The notes beneath the pieces were generated by a model that saw nothing but the letters and a program-made list of their open reading frames with translations, did no database searches and was not told the DNA's origin. The position numbers were made by a program, and so were the translations under genes. Below are positions 6,680-17,000 of a stretch of 64,000 nt of DNA, piece by piece (the first letter of the stretch is position 1; every line of letters begins with the position of its first letter). Origin of the DNA: Bacillus sp. BA3 (GTDB lineage: Bacteria > Bacillota > Bacilli > Bacillales > DSM-1321). The stretch is taken from NCBI GenBank assembly GCA_002835675.1, contig PIZR01000002.1, positions 1,093,878-1,157,877 on the forward strand, written 5' to 3'.

Positions 6680-9600
6680 TTACATCTCGATTTGTTCGTT
6701 AACGGGTTCTCTCTTTTTCTTTCTCTGTTTTTTCGATTTTTTGTAGTACAGCAATTCGTATATACATGGAATGACGATAAGTGTGAGCAGTGTAGACACA
6801 GCTAGCCCGCCAATGACAACGATCGCTAAACTTTGTGAAACCAAGCTTCCTGTTTCCGCTTTTTTATATAAAAGCGGCAGCATGGCACAAATTGTTGCTA
6901 CAGCCGTCATTATGATCGGACGGAATCTTGTAGCCGTCGCTTCGACGATCGCATCACGGATGATCATTTTTTCTTCGTTTTGTTTGACTCGATCCAGAAG
7001 CACAATCGCGTTTGTCACAACAATTCCTATTAACATGAGAGCACCCAGCAGTGCTGTAATGTCAACTGGAATTCGACTGATAACCAATCCTAATACCGCT
7101 CCAATGGCAGCGAATGGCAAGGAAAATAGAATGGCGATCGGTGCTTTGATTGATTTAAATGTTATAACCATGATTAAAAAGACGATGCCGATCGATATTA
7201 ACATCGTAAGGAATAAATCGGAAAAATCATCTGTCTGCTGAGCACTGGCCCCGCCGACTAAAATCTCTACATCATTCGGAATATCAAGACCTTTGTTCTC
7301 TTTATCTCCAAATATCTCAAGATTTATTTTGCTTGCAATATCGGAAAGCTTAGTCGGATCGACCGTTGCCGTTAATTGAAGATACGTTTCTCCATCTTTA
7401 TGGAACTGCGTTGTTGCACTCTCTTCACTATTTAAAGATGCAACCTTAGACACAGGCGCTAGACCGCCGTCTGTCATGATCGGGATACTTTTTAAATCCT
7501 CTGGTTTTTTAGGATCCAAGATGGGTTCAAGGATAACAGGTGTCTGCTTATCCTGCAAGGTTATATTGCCAATAGGAGTTTTATTAAGCATGATACCTAA
7601 TTGTTGACCGATTTGTTCTGTATTGCCTTTAGCCGGATCTACCTTGAATGAATAAATCGTTTTCTTTTCGTCTTGGTTTGTTGTAACCTCTTCGATTCCT
7701 TTAATATCTTGAATTCTTTCTTTGACTTTATTGGCCGTCAGTTCCAAATCTTCAACATTACTGCCGATCACATCTATCGTAATGTTCGTCTTTGATGCCC
7801 CCATCATAAATGAAGAGGCTTGGGCCGTAAGCTTCGCATCAGGATAGTTTTCTTGTTCCTTTTCCATTTTCTCCAGGATTGAATCTACATTTGCTTTATC
7901 CTTCACGAGGATGCCGAAAGTTGCTTCTGTAGGTGATGTGACTGCCCCATATTGGGCCGTCTCGGCTGAGTTTCCTAATTGCATGAAAATATTATCCACT
8001 TCACTCATATCCTGCATCGTTTCTTCGAGTTCAATCGCTTTTTCCTTTACTTTCTCATAAGGCTGATCATTTGGATAAGTTAATGTCACGGAGACATAGT
8101 CTGCTGAAGAATTATCAATCGCCCCTTTTGGCATGGCAAAATATGTACCAATGGAACCGACAAACAACAGCATCGCAATAATCAGGACTACCCATTTATG
8201 ATTTAATGACCAAGTAACCAGTTTGGTAAAACGCTTGGCCGGTCGATGTTTTGGCAGCTCCGTCCTTTTCAGCAATCCTGCGCTCATTAACGGAACAACC
8301 GTCAATGCCACAATTAAAGAAGCCAGCAAAGAATAAGTTACCGTCAAGGCGAAAGGAAGAAGAAACTCTTGAAGCCCTCCATTCAATAAAGCAACTGGCA
8401 AGAAAACGGCTACAGTAGTAAGGGTTGAAGCTGTTATCGCCACTCCCACCTCTTTCGTTGCATCCATCACCAATTCCTTTGAAATCTTCTCCTGCTGCAT
8501 TTTCCGGAAAATATTTTCAATAACAACTATACTATCGTCCACCAAGCGCCCGATCGCTACAGCGACACCGCCCAGCGTCAAAATATTCAGCGTCACTCCC
8601 GACAATGACAGCAAAAATAACGTAAACCCAAGAGATAGCGGTATGGATACGATTGTAATGAATGTAGATCTTACATTCCGTAAAAAGACCATGATTACAA
8701 TCGTAGCGAATAACGCACCTAGCAGAACTTCTTTTACCATCGTCTGAACGGAAGTCTCCACCATATCAGCTGTAGATAAATAAATGGTCGATTTCTGGTC
8801 GCTATACTTTTCATTAATTTCTTTTGCTACTTTTTCAACCTCTTTACTGATTGTGACCGCATTTGATTGACTGTCCTTGATAATGCTTAAATCAATGCTT
8901 TCCTTTCCATTAAAACGACTGATGAGGTTGCCATCCTTCGCTTCTTCAACTTTTGCTATCTCTCCAAGTGCGACATTCGGAGTGACCTTTAGTGCTTCTA
9001 ATTTTTCAATACTTGTTAAATCACCGATAACCTTGATGTTACTTGCCTTCCCATCAATCACTTTTTCGCCTACGGCCAGAGCTGCATTCTGACCGTTAAG
9101 GACGCTCATGACATCTTGAATGGAGACTTTCTTTTTAGCCAATTCTTCATTATCCACTTTGACTGAAAGAACGGATTGCGAAATTCCAAATGTCTGTACA
9201 TCCGAAACCCCTTTAATATCTTTATACAGAGGCTCTAATTCTTTCTTGGTAAAGTCTATATTTTCAGCTGTTAATCCATCCTTAAAAGTAACAGCTACAA
9301 ATGAGATGGGAATCATTGATGTATTTAACTGTGTAACAGTTGGCTTTGCCATGCTTTGTGGCAGCGCTACACTGCCAAGAGCCTCTTGAACATCAAGTTT
9401 CGCTTGTTTCATATCCGATCCGGCTTCAAAGAATAGATCTACTTTTGAAAATCCATCTCCAGTGGTGGAGTATATTGAACTCTTTCCTTTAACTCCCGTA
9501 ACTGCTCTTTCAATTGGATCTGTAACTTGTGCTTCCATCGTTTTCGAATCAGTGCCCTGACCCATTGTGATAATCGTAACTTGAGGATTATCGGCAGATG

Positions 9601-9721
9601 GTAAAAATTCCATCGGCAGTTTAAAATAACTGACAACTCCTATCAACAAAATAAATATGGTTACCAATGAAACGGCAGCCTTGTTCTTAAACGCCCACTT
9701 AGTAAAAAACTCCACGTACAT
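6680..9721 (-). CDS. RND-family efflux permease (SwrC/AcrB-like)
   Basis: A 1013-residue protein with the duplicated RND layout: TM1 at about 13-32, a large extracytoplasmic domain, TM2-6 around 330-480, TM7 near 505, a second large domain, and TM8-12 around 830-990. The TM4 proton-relay motif is GRLVDDSIVVIEN with the Asp pair. B. subtilis SwrC (YerP), the closest known type, is needed for surfactin resistance and swarming. AGGGGTGAT precedes the ATG. No membrane-fusion partner or regulator lies beside it, which is common for Gram-positive RND pumps. Substrate specificity is not readable from sequence. Confidence 0.9.
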   Translation of the reverse strand: MYVEFFTKWAFKNKAAVSLVTIFILLIGVVSYFKLPMEFLPSADNPQVTIITMGQGTDSKTMEAQVTDPIERAVTGVKGKSSIYSTTGDGFSKVDLFFEAGSDMKQAKLDVQEALGSVALPQSMAKPTVTQLNTSMIPISFVAVTFKDGLTAENIDFTKKELEPLYKDIKGVSDVQTFGISQSVLSVKVDNEELAKKKVSIQDVMSVLNGQNAALAVGEKVIDGKASNIKVIGDLTSIEKLEALKVTPNVALGEIAKVEEAKDGNLISRFNGKESIDLSIIKDSQSNAVTISKEVEKVAKEINEKYSDQKSTIYLSTADMVETSVQTMVKEVLLGALFATIVIMVFLRNVRSTFITIVSIPLSLGFTLFLLSLSGVTLNILTLGGVAVAIGRLVDDSIVVIENIFRKMQQEKISKELVMDATKEVGVAITASTLTTVAVFLPVALLNGGLQEFLLPFALTVTYSLLASLIVALTVVPLMSAGLLKRTELPKHRPAKRFTKLVTWSLNHKWVVLIIAMLLFVGSIGTYFAMPKGAIDNSSADYVSVTLTYPNDQPYEKVKEKAIELEETMQDMSEVDNIFMQLGNSAETAQYGAVTSPTEATFGILVKDKANVDSILEKMEKEQENYPDAKLTAQASSFMMGASKTNITIDVIGSNVEDLELTANKVKERIQDIKGIEEVTTNQDEKKTIYSFKVDPAKGNTEQIGQQLGIMLNKTPIGNITLQDKQTPVILEPILDPKKPEDLKSIPIMTDGGLAPVSKVASLNSEESATTQFHKDGETYLQLTATVDPTKLSDIASKINLEIFGDKENKGLDIPNDVEILVGGASAQQTDDFSDLFLTMLISIGIVFLIMVITFKSIKAPIAILFSLPFAAIGAVLGLVISRIPVDITALLGALMLIGIVVTNAIVLLDRVKQNEEKMIIRDAIVEATATRFRPIIMTAVATICAMLPLLYKKAETGSLVSQSLAIVVIGGLAVSTLLTLIVIPCIYELLYYKKSKKQRKKKREPVNEQIEM

Positions 9722-9845
9722 ATCACCCCTGATTATAATTTATAAGAAAATATTCCCATTTCAAATCTTACCATATATTACTAATTTCGTAGTGTTAATT
9801 TTTTATTGATTTTTATATTTCTTTATGTATCTCTATACATAGAAA

Positions 9846-9869
9846 CAAAAAAAGGCTGCGCAGCAGCCT
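9846..9869 (-). terminator. Rho-independent terminator
   Basis: The minus strand reads AGGCTG, a 5-base loop, CAGCCT and seven T. It most likely serves the small membrane protein gene ending at 10053, with the type 1 repeat lying between. Confidence 0.7.
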
Positions 9870-9914
9870 CAGTTTGTAGACAAAAGGGGTTCTATCTAAA
9901 TTTAAAAACCAAGT

Positions 9915-10025
9915 AATTGGAACGTAAGGAACGAGACTCCTGCGGGAAAAGCGCGTCCAGGAGACTCCCGGACCGCCCGCGGAAAGCGAGTACCTGGAGA
10001 GGAAAGCAACGTTCAAATTGTACAA
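9915..10025 (+). repeat. Type 1 dispersed intergenic element, short copy
   Basis: It carries GAGACTCCTGCGGGAAAAGC, GGACCGCCCGCGGAAAGCGA and the tail GCAACGTTCAAATTGTACAA. Compared with the copy at 783 it lacks the middle segment (accccgcaggcgc...gaggag), so it is an internally deleted form. Confidence 0.75.
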
Positions 10026-10052
10026 ATCCTTAAAACCAGTAGACAGACTCGA

Positions 10053-10238
10053 TTATTTATATCCTTTGAAAAAAAGCATAACGATAGCAAAAACCATTAC
10101 CCCGATAAGCAATAACGGGCCAATGCCCGAGCTATACACGAAGTATACCGTGATGTGGCGAAAAATGAGCACCACAAGAAATAGGAATAACAGGAAACAT
10201 AAAATCATGATCAGAGCGGTGTTTTTATTCCGATACAA
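10053..10238 (-). CDS. Small two-TM membrane protein (61 aa)
   Basis: A 61-residue protein with two hydrophobic segments (ALIMILCFLLFLFLVVLIF and GPLLLIGVMVFAIVMLFF) and basic ends. The start is a TTG with GGGG eight bases upstream, a weak site. It resembles no family with confidence. It lies between the RND pump and a deacetylase gene on the same strand and may be a stand-alone small membrane protein. Confidence 0.5.
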   Translation of the reverse strand: MYRNKNTALIMILCFLLFLFLVVLIFRHITVYFVYSSGIGPLLLIGVMVFAIVMLFFKGYK

Positions 10239-10362
10239 GTAACCAGCCCCATTTTAATAGCTTTATTTCCACTAAGGAAAAATTCATGCGAATGCATGCC
10301 CTAACAACAACCTTCCATTAAGAAACAATATGCAGCCCATGTTTTGTACTATTCTGTATATC

Positions 10363-10392
10363 AAATAAAAAAGAGCTGCCGCAGCAACCCGA
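10363..10392 (-). terminator. Rho-independent terminator of the deacetylase gene
   Basis: On the minus strand GTTGCTGCGGCAGC forms a tight hairpin followed by TCTTTTTTATTT, downstream of the deacetylase stop at 10425. Confidence 0.7.
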
Positions 10393-10424
10393 TTCTTCGA
10401 AAATCGTCTGGACGAAAAATGAAA

Positions 10425-11123
10425 CTACATTTCCTGAAGTTCATTGACCGTTACAAACCTATACCCTTCGTTCGTTAACTCTTGTAAGATCCCTTCAATC
10501 GCTTGAAGTTCTTTACCCGTATCATCGTACATCGGATGCATCAGGATGATCGAACCTGGTTTTATATTTTCCTTCACATACTTCACTTTGTCAGAAGCTG
10601 AAGTGTAATAGCTATCTGGTTCCAGATTCCAAGTAATGGTCTCTCTATCATTTTTATTTAAATAATAAGGCAAACCTAAGATTTTTTTCCCGTTTGGCGG
10701 CCGGACATCAATTTCACCCTTATATCCGGAGATTTGAATTAATGTATCCGTTTTCTCGATTTCCGCCTTGATATAAGAGGGCGATTTAAAAACCATTCGC
10801 CTGTGGGAATACGTGTGATTGCCAATCTGATGTCCTGCTTCCGCTATTTTACCCGCTTCCTCTGGATACTTTTCGATTTCGTTACCAATCAGGAAGAATG
10901 TAGCCTTTACATCGTATTTATCCAATAACGGAAGGATTTGATTTACATTGTTCGATGGGCCATCATCAAAAGTCAAAGCGACCACTTTTTCATTCGTCTC
11001 GACATTATCCGTTAATCCACCGAATAACTGATATGTTCTTGAATTCATTAATTTATACGTACCAAACAATAGCAGGAAAACAACCAGGATTCCCAATCCA
11101 ATTAATATCAGTTTCTTTTTCAT
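10425..11123 (-). CDS. Polysaccharide deacetylase (NodB domain), membrane-anchored
   Basis: A 232-residue carbohydrate esterase family 4 protein. An N-terminal anchor (KKKLILIGLGILVVFLLLFG) places the NodB domain outside the membrane. Catalytic and metal motifs are present: TFDDGPS (motif 1), HTYSHR (motif 2), RPPNG (motif 3) and a late ILMHP motif. Such enzymes remove acetyl groups from peptidoglycan or other N-acetylglucosamine polymers. The protein is compact, with no extra binding domain. It is flanked by its own terminator, so probably a single-gene unit. Confidence 0.88.
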   Translation of the reverse strand: MKKKLILIGLGILVVFLLLFGTYKLMNSRTYQLFGGLTDNVETNEKVVALTFDDGPSNNVNQILPLLDKYDVKATFFLIGNEIEKYPEEAGKIAEAGHQIGNHTYSHRRMVFKSPSYIKAEIEKTDTLIQISGYKGEIDVRPPNGKKILGLPYYLNKNDRETITWNLEPDSYYTSASDKVKYVKENIKPGSIILMHPMYDDTGKELQAIEGILQELTNEGYRFVTVNELQEM

Positions 11124-11213
11124 GCAAATACCTATCTTTCTATAAGTTTTTTAATCCAATGACCTATTATAGCAAATCACTGAAAGAAAGCACTTATTGC
11201 TAGCCGTCTACAC

Positions 11214-11663
11214 TCACTTTACATGAATCAATTCAAAACGCTCACACACTAGCAGCATATCTACTTGAAAGGTGTGTCCGATTCTGTCCAATTCTTCTTT
11301 AAAAAATTTTTCATGTGCGTCCCACCAGTATGTATATGTTCGATCGCCTTCCCCTTCTGCAATTGCAAACTCTTCGCTCACTTCATTCATGGGCAATACT
11401 TCGACTTTCACTGTTTGGATGATGGCTAAGGGCTCATCCTCACCGCTTAAAATAATGCTGTAATCACCCACGGATGGTAATGGTTCATTTTCTTCTTCAT
11501 AAAAAATATACCCAGAGCATGTAGCCGTTTTTATCCCAGCCATCACTAATCGAGCCAATTGATCGGGATCGGCCCCGAATTGCCACGCACTGACTGACTG
11601 GGGTTTTTCTTCTTCTTTCCCTTGCCAAAATTCATTCCAATATAACTCCGCTTTGACATTCAT
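11214..11663 (-). CDS. ASCH-domain protein
   Basis: A small cytosolic protein with the ASCH (PUA-like) fold: ELYWNEFWQ, AWQFGADPDQLARLV, GIKTATCSGY, PSVGDYSIILSGEDEPLAIIQT, and EGEGDRTYTYWWDAHEKFF. ASCH proteins are thought to bind RNA or modified nucleosides; related ones act on N4-acetylcytidine. The frame opens at 11678, but GGAG nine bases ahead favours the ATG at 11663 (149 aa). No operon partner is evident. Confidence 0.82.
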   Translation of the reverse strand: MNVKAELYWNEFWQGKEEEKPQSVSAWQFGADPDQLARLVMAGIKTATCSGYIFYEEENEPLPSVGDYSIILSGEDEPLAIIQTVKVEVLPMNEVSEEFAIAEGEGDRTYTYWWDAHEKFFKEELDRIGHTFQVDMLLVCERFELIHVK

Positions 11664-11775
11664 TCTATGATTCTCCATTCTATTTTTCAGCTCCCCTGAG
11701 CATCACGAAAGGTTCAATTGGTTCAACTCCAAACTACCTTCAAGCAAAACTCATTAAACTCTATCACTGCAGCTG

Positions 11776-12096
11776 CTAATTTGATCTACGTGGCCATTCT
11801 ATTTCACCAGTTAACAGCAAAGTGATGACGATAACCCAAAATATAAAGAAAGATGAGGAAAAAACCAAAGAAACGATAGAAATCACTTTTTTCTCTGTTT
11901 TCTTCAAAATTCCCATGACAGATAGGACGATACCGGTAATCGTAAGGAAAAATGTGATATAATCACCCGTCAGGCTCCCGAAATTTGCGATTCTGATAGG
12001 TGTAATAAAAACAGTAAAAAAGCAAACGATTCCAATGATGAATGAAGTAAAACTGATTACACCATACCTCTTCTGAATACATGCTTCGTTTTCCAT
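11776..12096 (-). CDS. Small membrane protein (about 106 aa)
   Basis: A protein with three hydrophobic segments and a DUF4190-like feel (FIIGIVCFF, ITGIVLSVMGILKKT, FSSSFFIFWVIVITLLL). The ATG at 12096 has AAAGGGTG six bases upstream and is preferred over the GTG at 12105. Its function is unknown; it sits between ASCH and GNAT genes on the same strand, without clear operon linkage. Confidence 0.6.
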   Translation of the reverse strand: MENEACIQKRYGVISFTSFIIGIVCFFTVFITPIRIANFGSLTGDYITFFLTITGIVLSVMGILKKTEKKVISIVSLVFSSSFFIFWVIVITLLLTGEIEWPRRSN

Positions 12097-12217
12097 CGAG
12101 CTCACCCTTTCATAAGTTTTTAAATCCTATACATCTATTAATATCTCACGAATAATTTTAACATATAATACCAGACAAGTTGTTGTACACAAAAAAAGGG
12201 GACAAAAGACCGTGAAT

Positions 12218-12670
12218 TTAAAGCTTCATTTTCATGCCTTCATGAGTGGCTTTAAATCCTAAACGTTCATAAAAACGCAACGTTTCTTCCCGCTTTTTAT
12301 CGGTCGTCAGCTGAATGATATGGCAGCCCCGCTTCCTTGCACGGTCAATCGCATATTGAATCAACTTGCTTCCAATACCTTTCCCTCGTTCTGTAGATGC
12401 CGTCCGAACCCCTTCGATCGTAGCTCTCCAACCGCCTTGATGGGTAATGTAAGGAGTGAACGTGATTTGCTGTACCCCAACGATTTCCTCACCAAGACAT
12501 GCTACGATCAATTCATTATTTCCATCTGCATCAATGGATTCAAATGCTTTTATATAGCTTTCAGGAAGGGGATTTTCATAGCGCTCCCTTTCCTTCCCCA
12601 AAACATCATCCGCAAGCATCTGTACTATTTCACTTAAATCTTTTGCCGTCGCATTCCTGAATGTGACCAT
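12218..12670 (-). CDS. GNAT-family N-acetyltransferase
   Basis: A 150-residue single GNAT domain. The acetyl-CoA pyrophosphate loop is TERGKGIGSKLI (about 101-112). A LRFYERLGF motif follows near 131-139, and the N terminus VTFRNATAKDLSEIVQML is typical. The acceptor substrate is unknown. TATCAGGAGGGATAGC is well placed before the ATG. Confidence 0.87.
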   Translation of the reverse strand: MVTFRNATAKDLSEIVQMLADDVLGKERERYENPLPESYIKAFESIDADGNNELIVACLGEEIVGVQQITFTPYITHQGGWRATIEGVRTASTERGKGIGSKLIQYAIDRARKRGCHIIQLTTDKKREETLRFYERLGFKATHEGMKMKL

Positions 12671-12765
12671 GCTATCCCTCCTGATATGTACTTCAGTATC
12701 TCGTCATGATGAAAACCAAACGTTCATTAATAACTTCTGCTAATAGTCCAGCGGTCCTCTTTTCT

Positions 12766-12812
12766 GGAAGAAAAAAAGGACGGACTTCCTCTATTAAAAG
12801 GAAGTCCGTCCA
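12766..12812 (-). terminator. Rho-independent terminator of the garD operon
   Basis: The minus strand has GGACGGACTTCCT pairing with AGGAAGTCCGTCC across a 9-base loop, followed by seven T; it ends the kdgD-gucD-garD unit. Confidence 0.88.
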
Positions 12813-12823
12813 GTAAATCATTA

Positions 12824-14359
12824 TTAAGTAATTGGAGCAGGATTGAACAATGCCAAATCATTATGCAGGCCCCAATGCTCTGCCCAGGTTTTCTTTTTAC
12901 CGCTGGCCACTTCCAAAATAAGGTGAAATATTTCCCATCCAACATCCTCAATCGTTGCTTCACCAGTAGCGATAGTTCCAGCATTTATATCGATCAGATC
13001 TTTCCATTGCTCTGTCAATGTATTTCGTGTAGATACTTTGATGACGGAAGCCATTGCGAGATTATAAGGTGTGCCTCTTCCAGTTGAAAAAACTTGAAGG
13101 TGCATACCGGAAGCGAGCTGCAGTGTTCCGCAAACAAAGTCACTAGCTGGTGTAGCTGCAAAAATCAGCCCTTTTTCAGTTGCTTTTTCACCTGGAGCCA
13201 ATACGCCTGAAATGGGGCTGCCTCCGGATTTGGCAATGGAGCCTAATGATTTTTCCACTACATTGGCCAATCCGCCTTTTTTGTTTCCAGGCGACGGATT
13301 GGCACTTCGATCAGCATCACCTAAAGCAAGGTAGTTATCATACCAATCCATTTCCTTTATTAAGGCTCTTCCTACTTCTTCATTCACCGCTCGAGGCGTC
13401 AATAGATGAATCGCATCCCGTACTTCTGTGACTTCAGAGAATAGAACGGTTGCCCCAGCTCTAACTAACAGATCTGTAGCATATCCTACTGCAGGGTTAG
13501 CTGTCACACCGGAAAATGCATCACTTCCTCCACACTGCGTACCGATGACTAATTCGGAAACTGGAAACGTCTCCCGCTGCCTGCGGTTCAACTTGATTAA
13601 ACGTTCCTCGGCCATTTCCATAATGGATTGGACCATTCCCGCAAATCCCTGCTGATCCTGAAGTGAAATGATATCTGAATCGTCCCCGCTTGGATTTATC
13701 CTCATTGGAGACAGTTTTTCACACCCCAGTCCAACTACCAAAGCTTCCCCGCCGAAATTCGGGTGTTTCGCAAGGTTCTGTATCGTGCGAATGGGAATAA
13801 CCGCTTCAGGTGCATTGATTGCGACTCCGCACCCATAGTTGTGATTTATGGCGACAACATCATCAACATTGGGATACTTCGGAAGAAGCTCTTTTTTTAT
13901 CCGGTTCACGACAAAATCCAGAACGCCCACAACACATTGAACGCTAGTTGTAATCCCTAATATATTCTTGGTTCCAACACTGCCATCTTCATTTCGGAAT
14001 CCTTGAAATGTATATCCTTCAAGTGGGGGCAAAGTTTTCGGTATATCATTTGCTACCGGTAATGCCTTTAAATCTGGAGAAGCCGGCAGTATCACCAACG
14101 ACTCGTCAATCCAACTGCCCTTACTGATTGATTCAGCCGCATAACCGATAACTTCCCCATAGCGTATGATGGCTTCATTCTCGACTATATCCGTCAAAGC
14201 CACTTTGTGACCTTGTGGTACTCTTTCTTTCAATTCAAGCCCACAAGAGAAAACGGTTCCTTGATCCAAGCCCCCCGTATTAACCACGATGGCGACATTA
14301 TCAATCTTATTTACCTTAATATAAAGCGGAACCTCCGTCAGTTGCGTTTTCGTATCCAC
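12824..14359 (-). CDS. garD: Galactarate dehydratase
   Basis: A 511-residue UxaA/GarD family enzyme that dehydrates galactarate to 5-dehydro-4-deoxyglucarate. It has an N-terminal SAF-like domain, then the large catalytic part with [42 protein letters not shown] and [13 protein letters not shown]; the conserved Cys/His residues bind the metal. Its length matches B. subtilis GarD (YcbH, about 510 aa). Start: GTG with AAGGAG seven bases upstream. It follows gucD by 68 bases and closes the three-gene operon kdgD-gucD-garD. In B. subtilis garD lies downstream of ycbG instead, so the cluster is rearranged here. Confidence 0.9.
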   Translation of the reverse strand: MDTKTQLTEVPLYIKVNKIDNVAIVVNTGGLDQGTVFSCGLELKERVPQGHKVALTDIVENEAIIRYGEVIGYAAESISKGSWIDESLVILPASPDLKALPVANDIPKTLPPLEGYTFQGFRNEDGSVGTKNILGITTSVQCVVGVLDFVVNRIKKELLPKYPNVDDVVAINHNYGCGVAINAPEAVIPIRTIQNLAKHPNFGGEALVVGLGCEKLSPMRINPSGDDSDIISLQDQQGFAGMVQSIMEMAEERLIKLNRRQRETFPVSELVIGTQCGGSDAFSGVTANPAVGYATDLLVRAGATVLFSEVTEVRDAIHLLTPRAVNEEVGRALIKEMDWYDNYLALGDADRSANPSPGNKKGGLANVVEKSLGSIAKSGGSPISGVLAPGEKATEKGLIFAATPASDFVCGTLQLASGMHLQVFSTGRGTPYNLAMASVIKVSTRNTLTEQWKDLIDINAGTIATGEATIEDVGWEIFHLILEVASGKKKTWAEHWGLHNDLALFNPAPIT

Positions 14360-14427
14360 TTTACCACTCCTTCATTCTAAAAAAGCAAACAGTCATCACT
14401 AAAGATACACGATACACGAGAGGGTTA

Positions 14428-15891
14428 TTATTTTACAAACACCGTTTTAATGGATGTAAAAAACTCTTTTGCTGCTTCTCCTTGTTCCCTGGAGTGGGAG
14501 CTGGAGTTTTTCATGCCGCCAAATGGCGCCTGCAATTCAACGCCTGCGCTCTCAGCGTTGACCCTGATCAATCCCGCTTCCATATCGTTAACAAATGAAA
14601 GCAAATGTTTGATATTCGCTGTAAAAATCGAAGCACTAAGGCCGTATTCCACGCTGTTCGCAAGTTGCAGGGCCTCTTCAACTGAATCAGCTTTCAATAA
14701 AGCAATTACCGGACCAAAAATTTCTTCCTGTACAATCGTCATATCTGACGTGCAGTTATCAAAAATAGTAGGCTCTACATAAAAGCCATTTGCCTGAGGG
14801 CCTTCTTCAGCACGCTTCCCGCCAATTAGAAGTTCAGCGCCTTCTTCCACTCCTTTTTTAATATAGGAAAGAACCGTATTCAATTGATTTTCGCTAGCAC
14901 ATGGACCCATCCATGTTCCGCTGTCCAATCCATCCCCGATGGAAATGCCTTTCGTTTCTTTCACCAGCAGCTGCTTGAACTCTTCATAAACTTCCGCTGC
15001 AACGATGACACGGCTTGTCGCGGTACATTTTTGCCCCGTTGAACGGAACGCACCTGTAATGACGGCTTCTACAGCCAGATTAAGATCCGCATCCGCTGCA
15101 ACGATGACCGGGTTTTTCCCGCCCATTTCAAGCTGGTATTTCGCTCCGCGTGCTAACGCCGCTTGTCCAATCCTTTTTCCAACGCCGTTTGAGCCGGTAA
15201 AGGTAATGCCGTTTACATCTTCGTGATCAGCGATGCCCTGCCCGATGACACTGCCCGGTCCTGTGACCATATTGATTACACCCGCCGGTAAACCCGCTTC
15301 TTCAAAACACTCCATGATCTTCGCACAGGTGATGGCCGTCTCGGTGGCTGGCTTGACCACAATCGTATTCCCATATACGAGAGCAGGAGCCATCTTCCAA
15401 ATTGGGATGGCGATTGGGAAATTCCAAGGTGTTATGACGCCCACAACGCCAAGCGGGACTCGCGTCGTGAACATAAGCGCTGAACTGTCGGTGGATGGAA
15501 TGACATCCCCCACTTTACGCATTCCTTCTCCTGCATAGTATTTCAGGATCGCAATGCCGCGTGCCGTTTCCCCTTTTGTTTCAGCAAAGGTCTTTCCCAT
15601 TTCCCGTGTTGCACATTCTGCGATTTCATCAATCCGCTTTTCAAGAATTTGCGCTGCTTTATATAGATACTCCCCGCGCTCTGAACCAGCTAGTTTGCGC
15701 CATTTTTCTTTCGCCTTTTTCGCAGCTTCCACAGCCAGGTTCAAGTCATCCTTGGTAGATTTTTGTACATATCCGACAATTGCCTGTTTATCTGCCGGGT
15801 TTAAACTTTTTTCAACTTCATTTGAAATAGAAGCAACCCATTCACCGTTAATATAGTTAAGATACGTTTTTGTTTGAACTGTAGTTATCAT
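14428..15891 (-). CDS. gucD: 2,5-dioxovalerate (alpha-ketoglutarate semialdehyde) dehydrogenase
   Basis: A 487-residue aldehyde dehydrogenase with the full active site: [23 protein letters not shown] (NAD(P) binding), LEMGGKNP (general-base Glu) and [11 protein letters not shown] (catalytic Cys). Context makes it the YcbD/GucD type, which oxidises 2,5-dioxopentanoate to 2-oxoglutarate, the last step of glucarate breakdown. It starts 18 bases after kdgD, with GGGG seven bases before the ATG. By sequence alone it would only be called an ALDH; the specific call rests on its neighbours. Confidence 0.88.
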   Translation of the reverse strand: MITTVQTKTYLNYINGEWVASISNEVEKSLNPADKQAIVGYVQKSTKDDLNLAVEAAKKAKEKWRKLAGSERGEYLYKAAQILEKRIDEIAECATREMGKTFAETKGETARGIAILKYYAGEGMRKVGDVIPSTDSSALMFTTRVPLGVVGVITPWNFPIAIPIWKMAPALVYGNTIVVKPATETAITCAKIMECFEEAGLPAGVINMVTGPGSVIGQGIADHEDVNGITFTGSNGVGKRIGQAALARGAKYQLEMGGKNPVIVAADADLNLAVEAVITGAFRSTGQKCTATSRVIVAAEVYEEFKQLLVKETKGISIGDGLDSGTWMGPCASENQLNTVLSYIKKGVEEGAELLIGGKRAEEGPQANGFYVEPTIFDNCTSDMTIVQEEIFGPVIALLKADSVEEALQLANSVEYGLSASIFTANIKHLLSFVNDMEAGLIRVNAESAGVELQAPFGGMKNSSSHSREQGEAAKEFFTSIKTVFVK

Positions 15892-15909
15892 ATATAATCC
15901 CCACCCTTA

Positions 15910-16842
15910 TTAGATTGATTGAATTGGTGTTTCTTTTGGAAAACGATTTAAAGCATTCTCTAATATCGTTTGCATTTCTGCATAATGTTCTTTTTCCACC
16001 GGAAGAATTGGTAATCTGACTGTTTGCCCAACCGGCATTCCCATAATCTCCATACCTGCTTTAATGAGCGAAACGGCATATCCCTTTCTCTGACGGCGAA
16101 TATTGTTGATTGGCATGATGACCTGTTGGTAAATTTCATTGACCGTTTCCTGATCTCCGCTCAAAATGCCATTATAGAATTTTCGTGAGATATGCGGGAT
16201 GTAATTGGATATCGCCGATGAATATGAGTCAAAGCCAAGTGGAACGTAGGCCGACATGGTAACTTCCGCAAGCGGCATTCCGTTAAGCCAGCCGAAACGT
16301 TTTCCGAAGGTTTGTGTAAGGAGTCCATTCAACTCCATATTGCCCAGGCCGTCTTTGACGCCGACCACCTGCGGGACCTCAGCAAGCGCTTCCAAAGTTG
16401 AAAGTGAAAATGAAACATTATCACGCTGATATACTATGGAATTTAAGTCTGTACTTTCTGCGATGGTTTTGAAATAAGCAGCCAGACCTGCCTGTTCTCC
16501 AGTAACGAGATATGGAGGTAATATTAAATAACCGTCTGCCCCTCTATCCGCTGATATTCTGGCAAGTTCGAGGGAAGTTTGAATATTCCCGCCTACCCCT
16601 GTGTATACAGGTACTTTTCCAGCCGTGACGGATACGGCTACCTCTACCATCGCTTCATATTCCTCTTTACTTAACGAAGGATATTCCGCTGCTGCACATG
16701 CCACGAAAATAGCCTCGAGTCCCTCATCTAATAAAAATTGGATATTTTGGGCGAGTGCTTGTTCATCAAGCTTATTACTCGTTGTGAATGGTGCCACGGG
16801 AAATCCGAGTATTCCTTTAGGTGCCTTGCGAGTCTTATTCAT
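15910..16842 (-). CDS. kdgD: 5-dehydro-4-deoxyglucarate dehydratase
   Basis: A 310-residue class I aldolase-fold enzyme of the dihydrodipicolinate synthase family. It has the Schiff-base lysine in QVVGVKDGLGN, the supporting Tyr in SIVYQRDN, and the glycine-rich PVYTGVGGNIQTS. It converts 5-dehydro-4-deoxyglucarate to 2,5-dioxopentanoate with loss of water and CO2. It is the first gene of the operon kdgD-gucD-garD, with AAGGGGGAATAAATA before the ATG. Its promoter (16873-16901) carries the same operator-like motif as the divergent gudP promoter. Confidence 0.9.
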   Translation of the reverse strand: MNKTRKAPKGILGFPVAPFTTSNKLDEQALAQNIQFLLDEGLEAIFVACAAAEYPSLSKEEYEAMVEVAVSVTAGKVPVYTGVGGNIQTSLELARISADRGADGYLILPPYLVTGEQAGLAAYFKTIAESTDLNSIVYQRDNVSFSLSTLEALAEVPQVVGVKDGLGNMELNGLLTQTFGKRFGWLNGMPLAEVTMSAYVPLGFDSYSSAISNYIPHISRKFYNGILSGDQETVNEIYQQVIMPINNIRRQRKGYAVSLIKAGMEIMGMPVGQTVRLPILPVEKEHYAEMQTILENALNRFPKETPIQSI

Positions 16843-16872
16843 TATTTATTCCCCCTTGTGTATTATTGTTTT

Positions 16873-16901
16873 ATTGTAAGACAAATAGACCTTCTGGTCA
16901 A
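16873..16901 (-). promoter_or_regulatory. kdgD promoter with candidate GudR operator
   Basis: The minus strand reads TTGACC, a 17-base spacer and TACAAT: a good sigma-A promoter. The motif TTGTCTTACAA (16874-16884) lies across the -10 box and is palindromic as TTGT-N3-ACAA. The same motif occupies the same place in the gudP promoter. The interval 16843-17161 holds both promoters and a short reading frame. Confidence 0.7.
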
Positions 16902-17000
16902 TCGTATTTTTTTTATTTTCTGAAAAAACTAACATTACCTTAAACCTCAATAATTTCACTTCTACTATATACAAAAAAACACGATAATTAAGGAGCTAAA

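Noticed and set aside
6771..7241. 156-codon frame opposite the RND transporter gene
   Set aside because: It is a shadow of the 1013-residue RND gene, which has a full family signature and a ribosome site.
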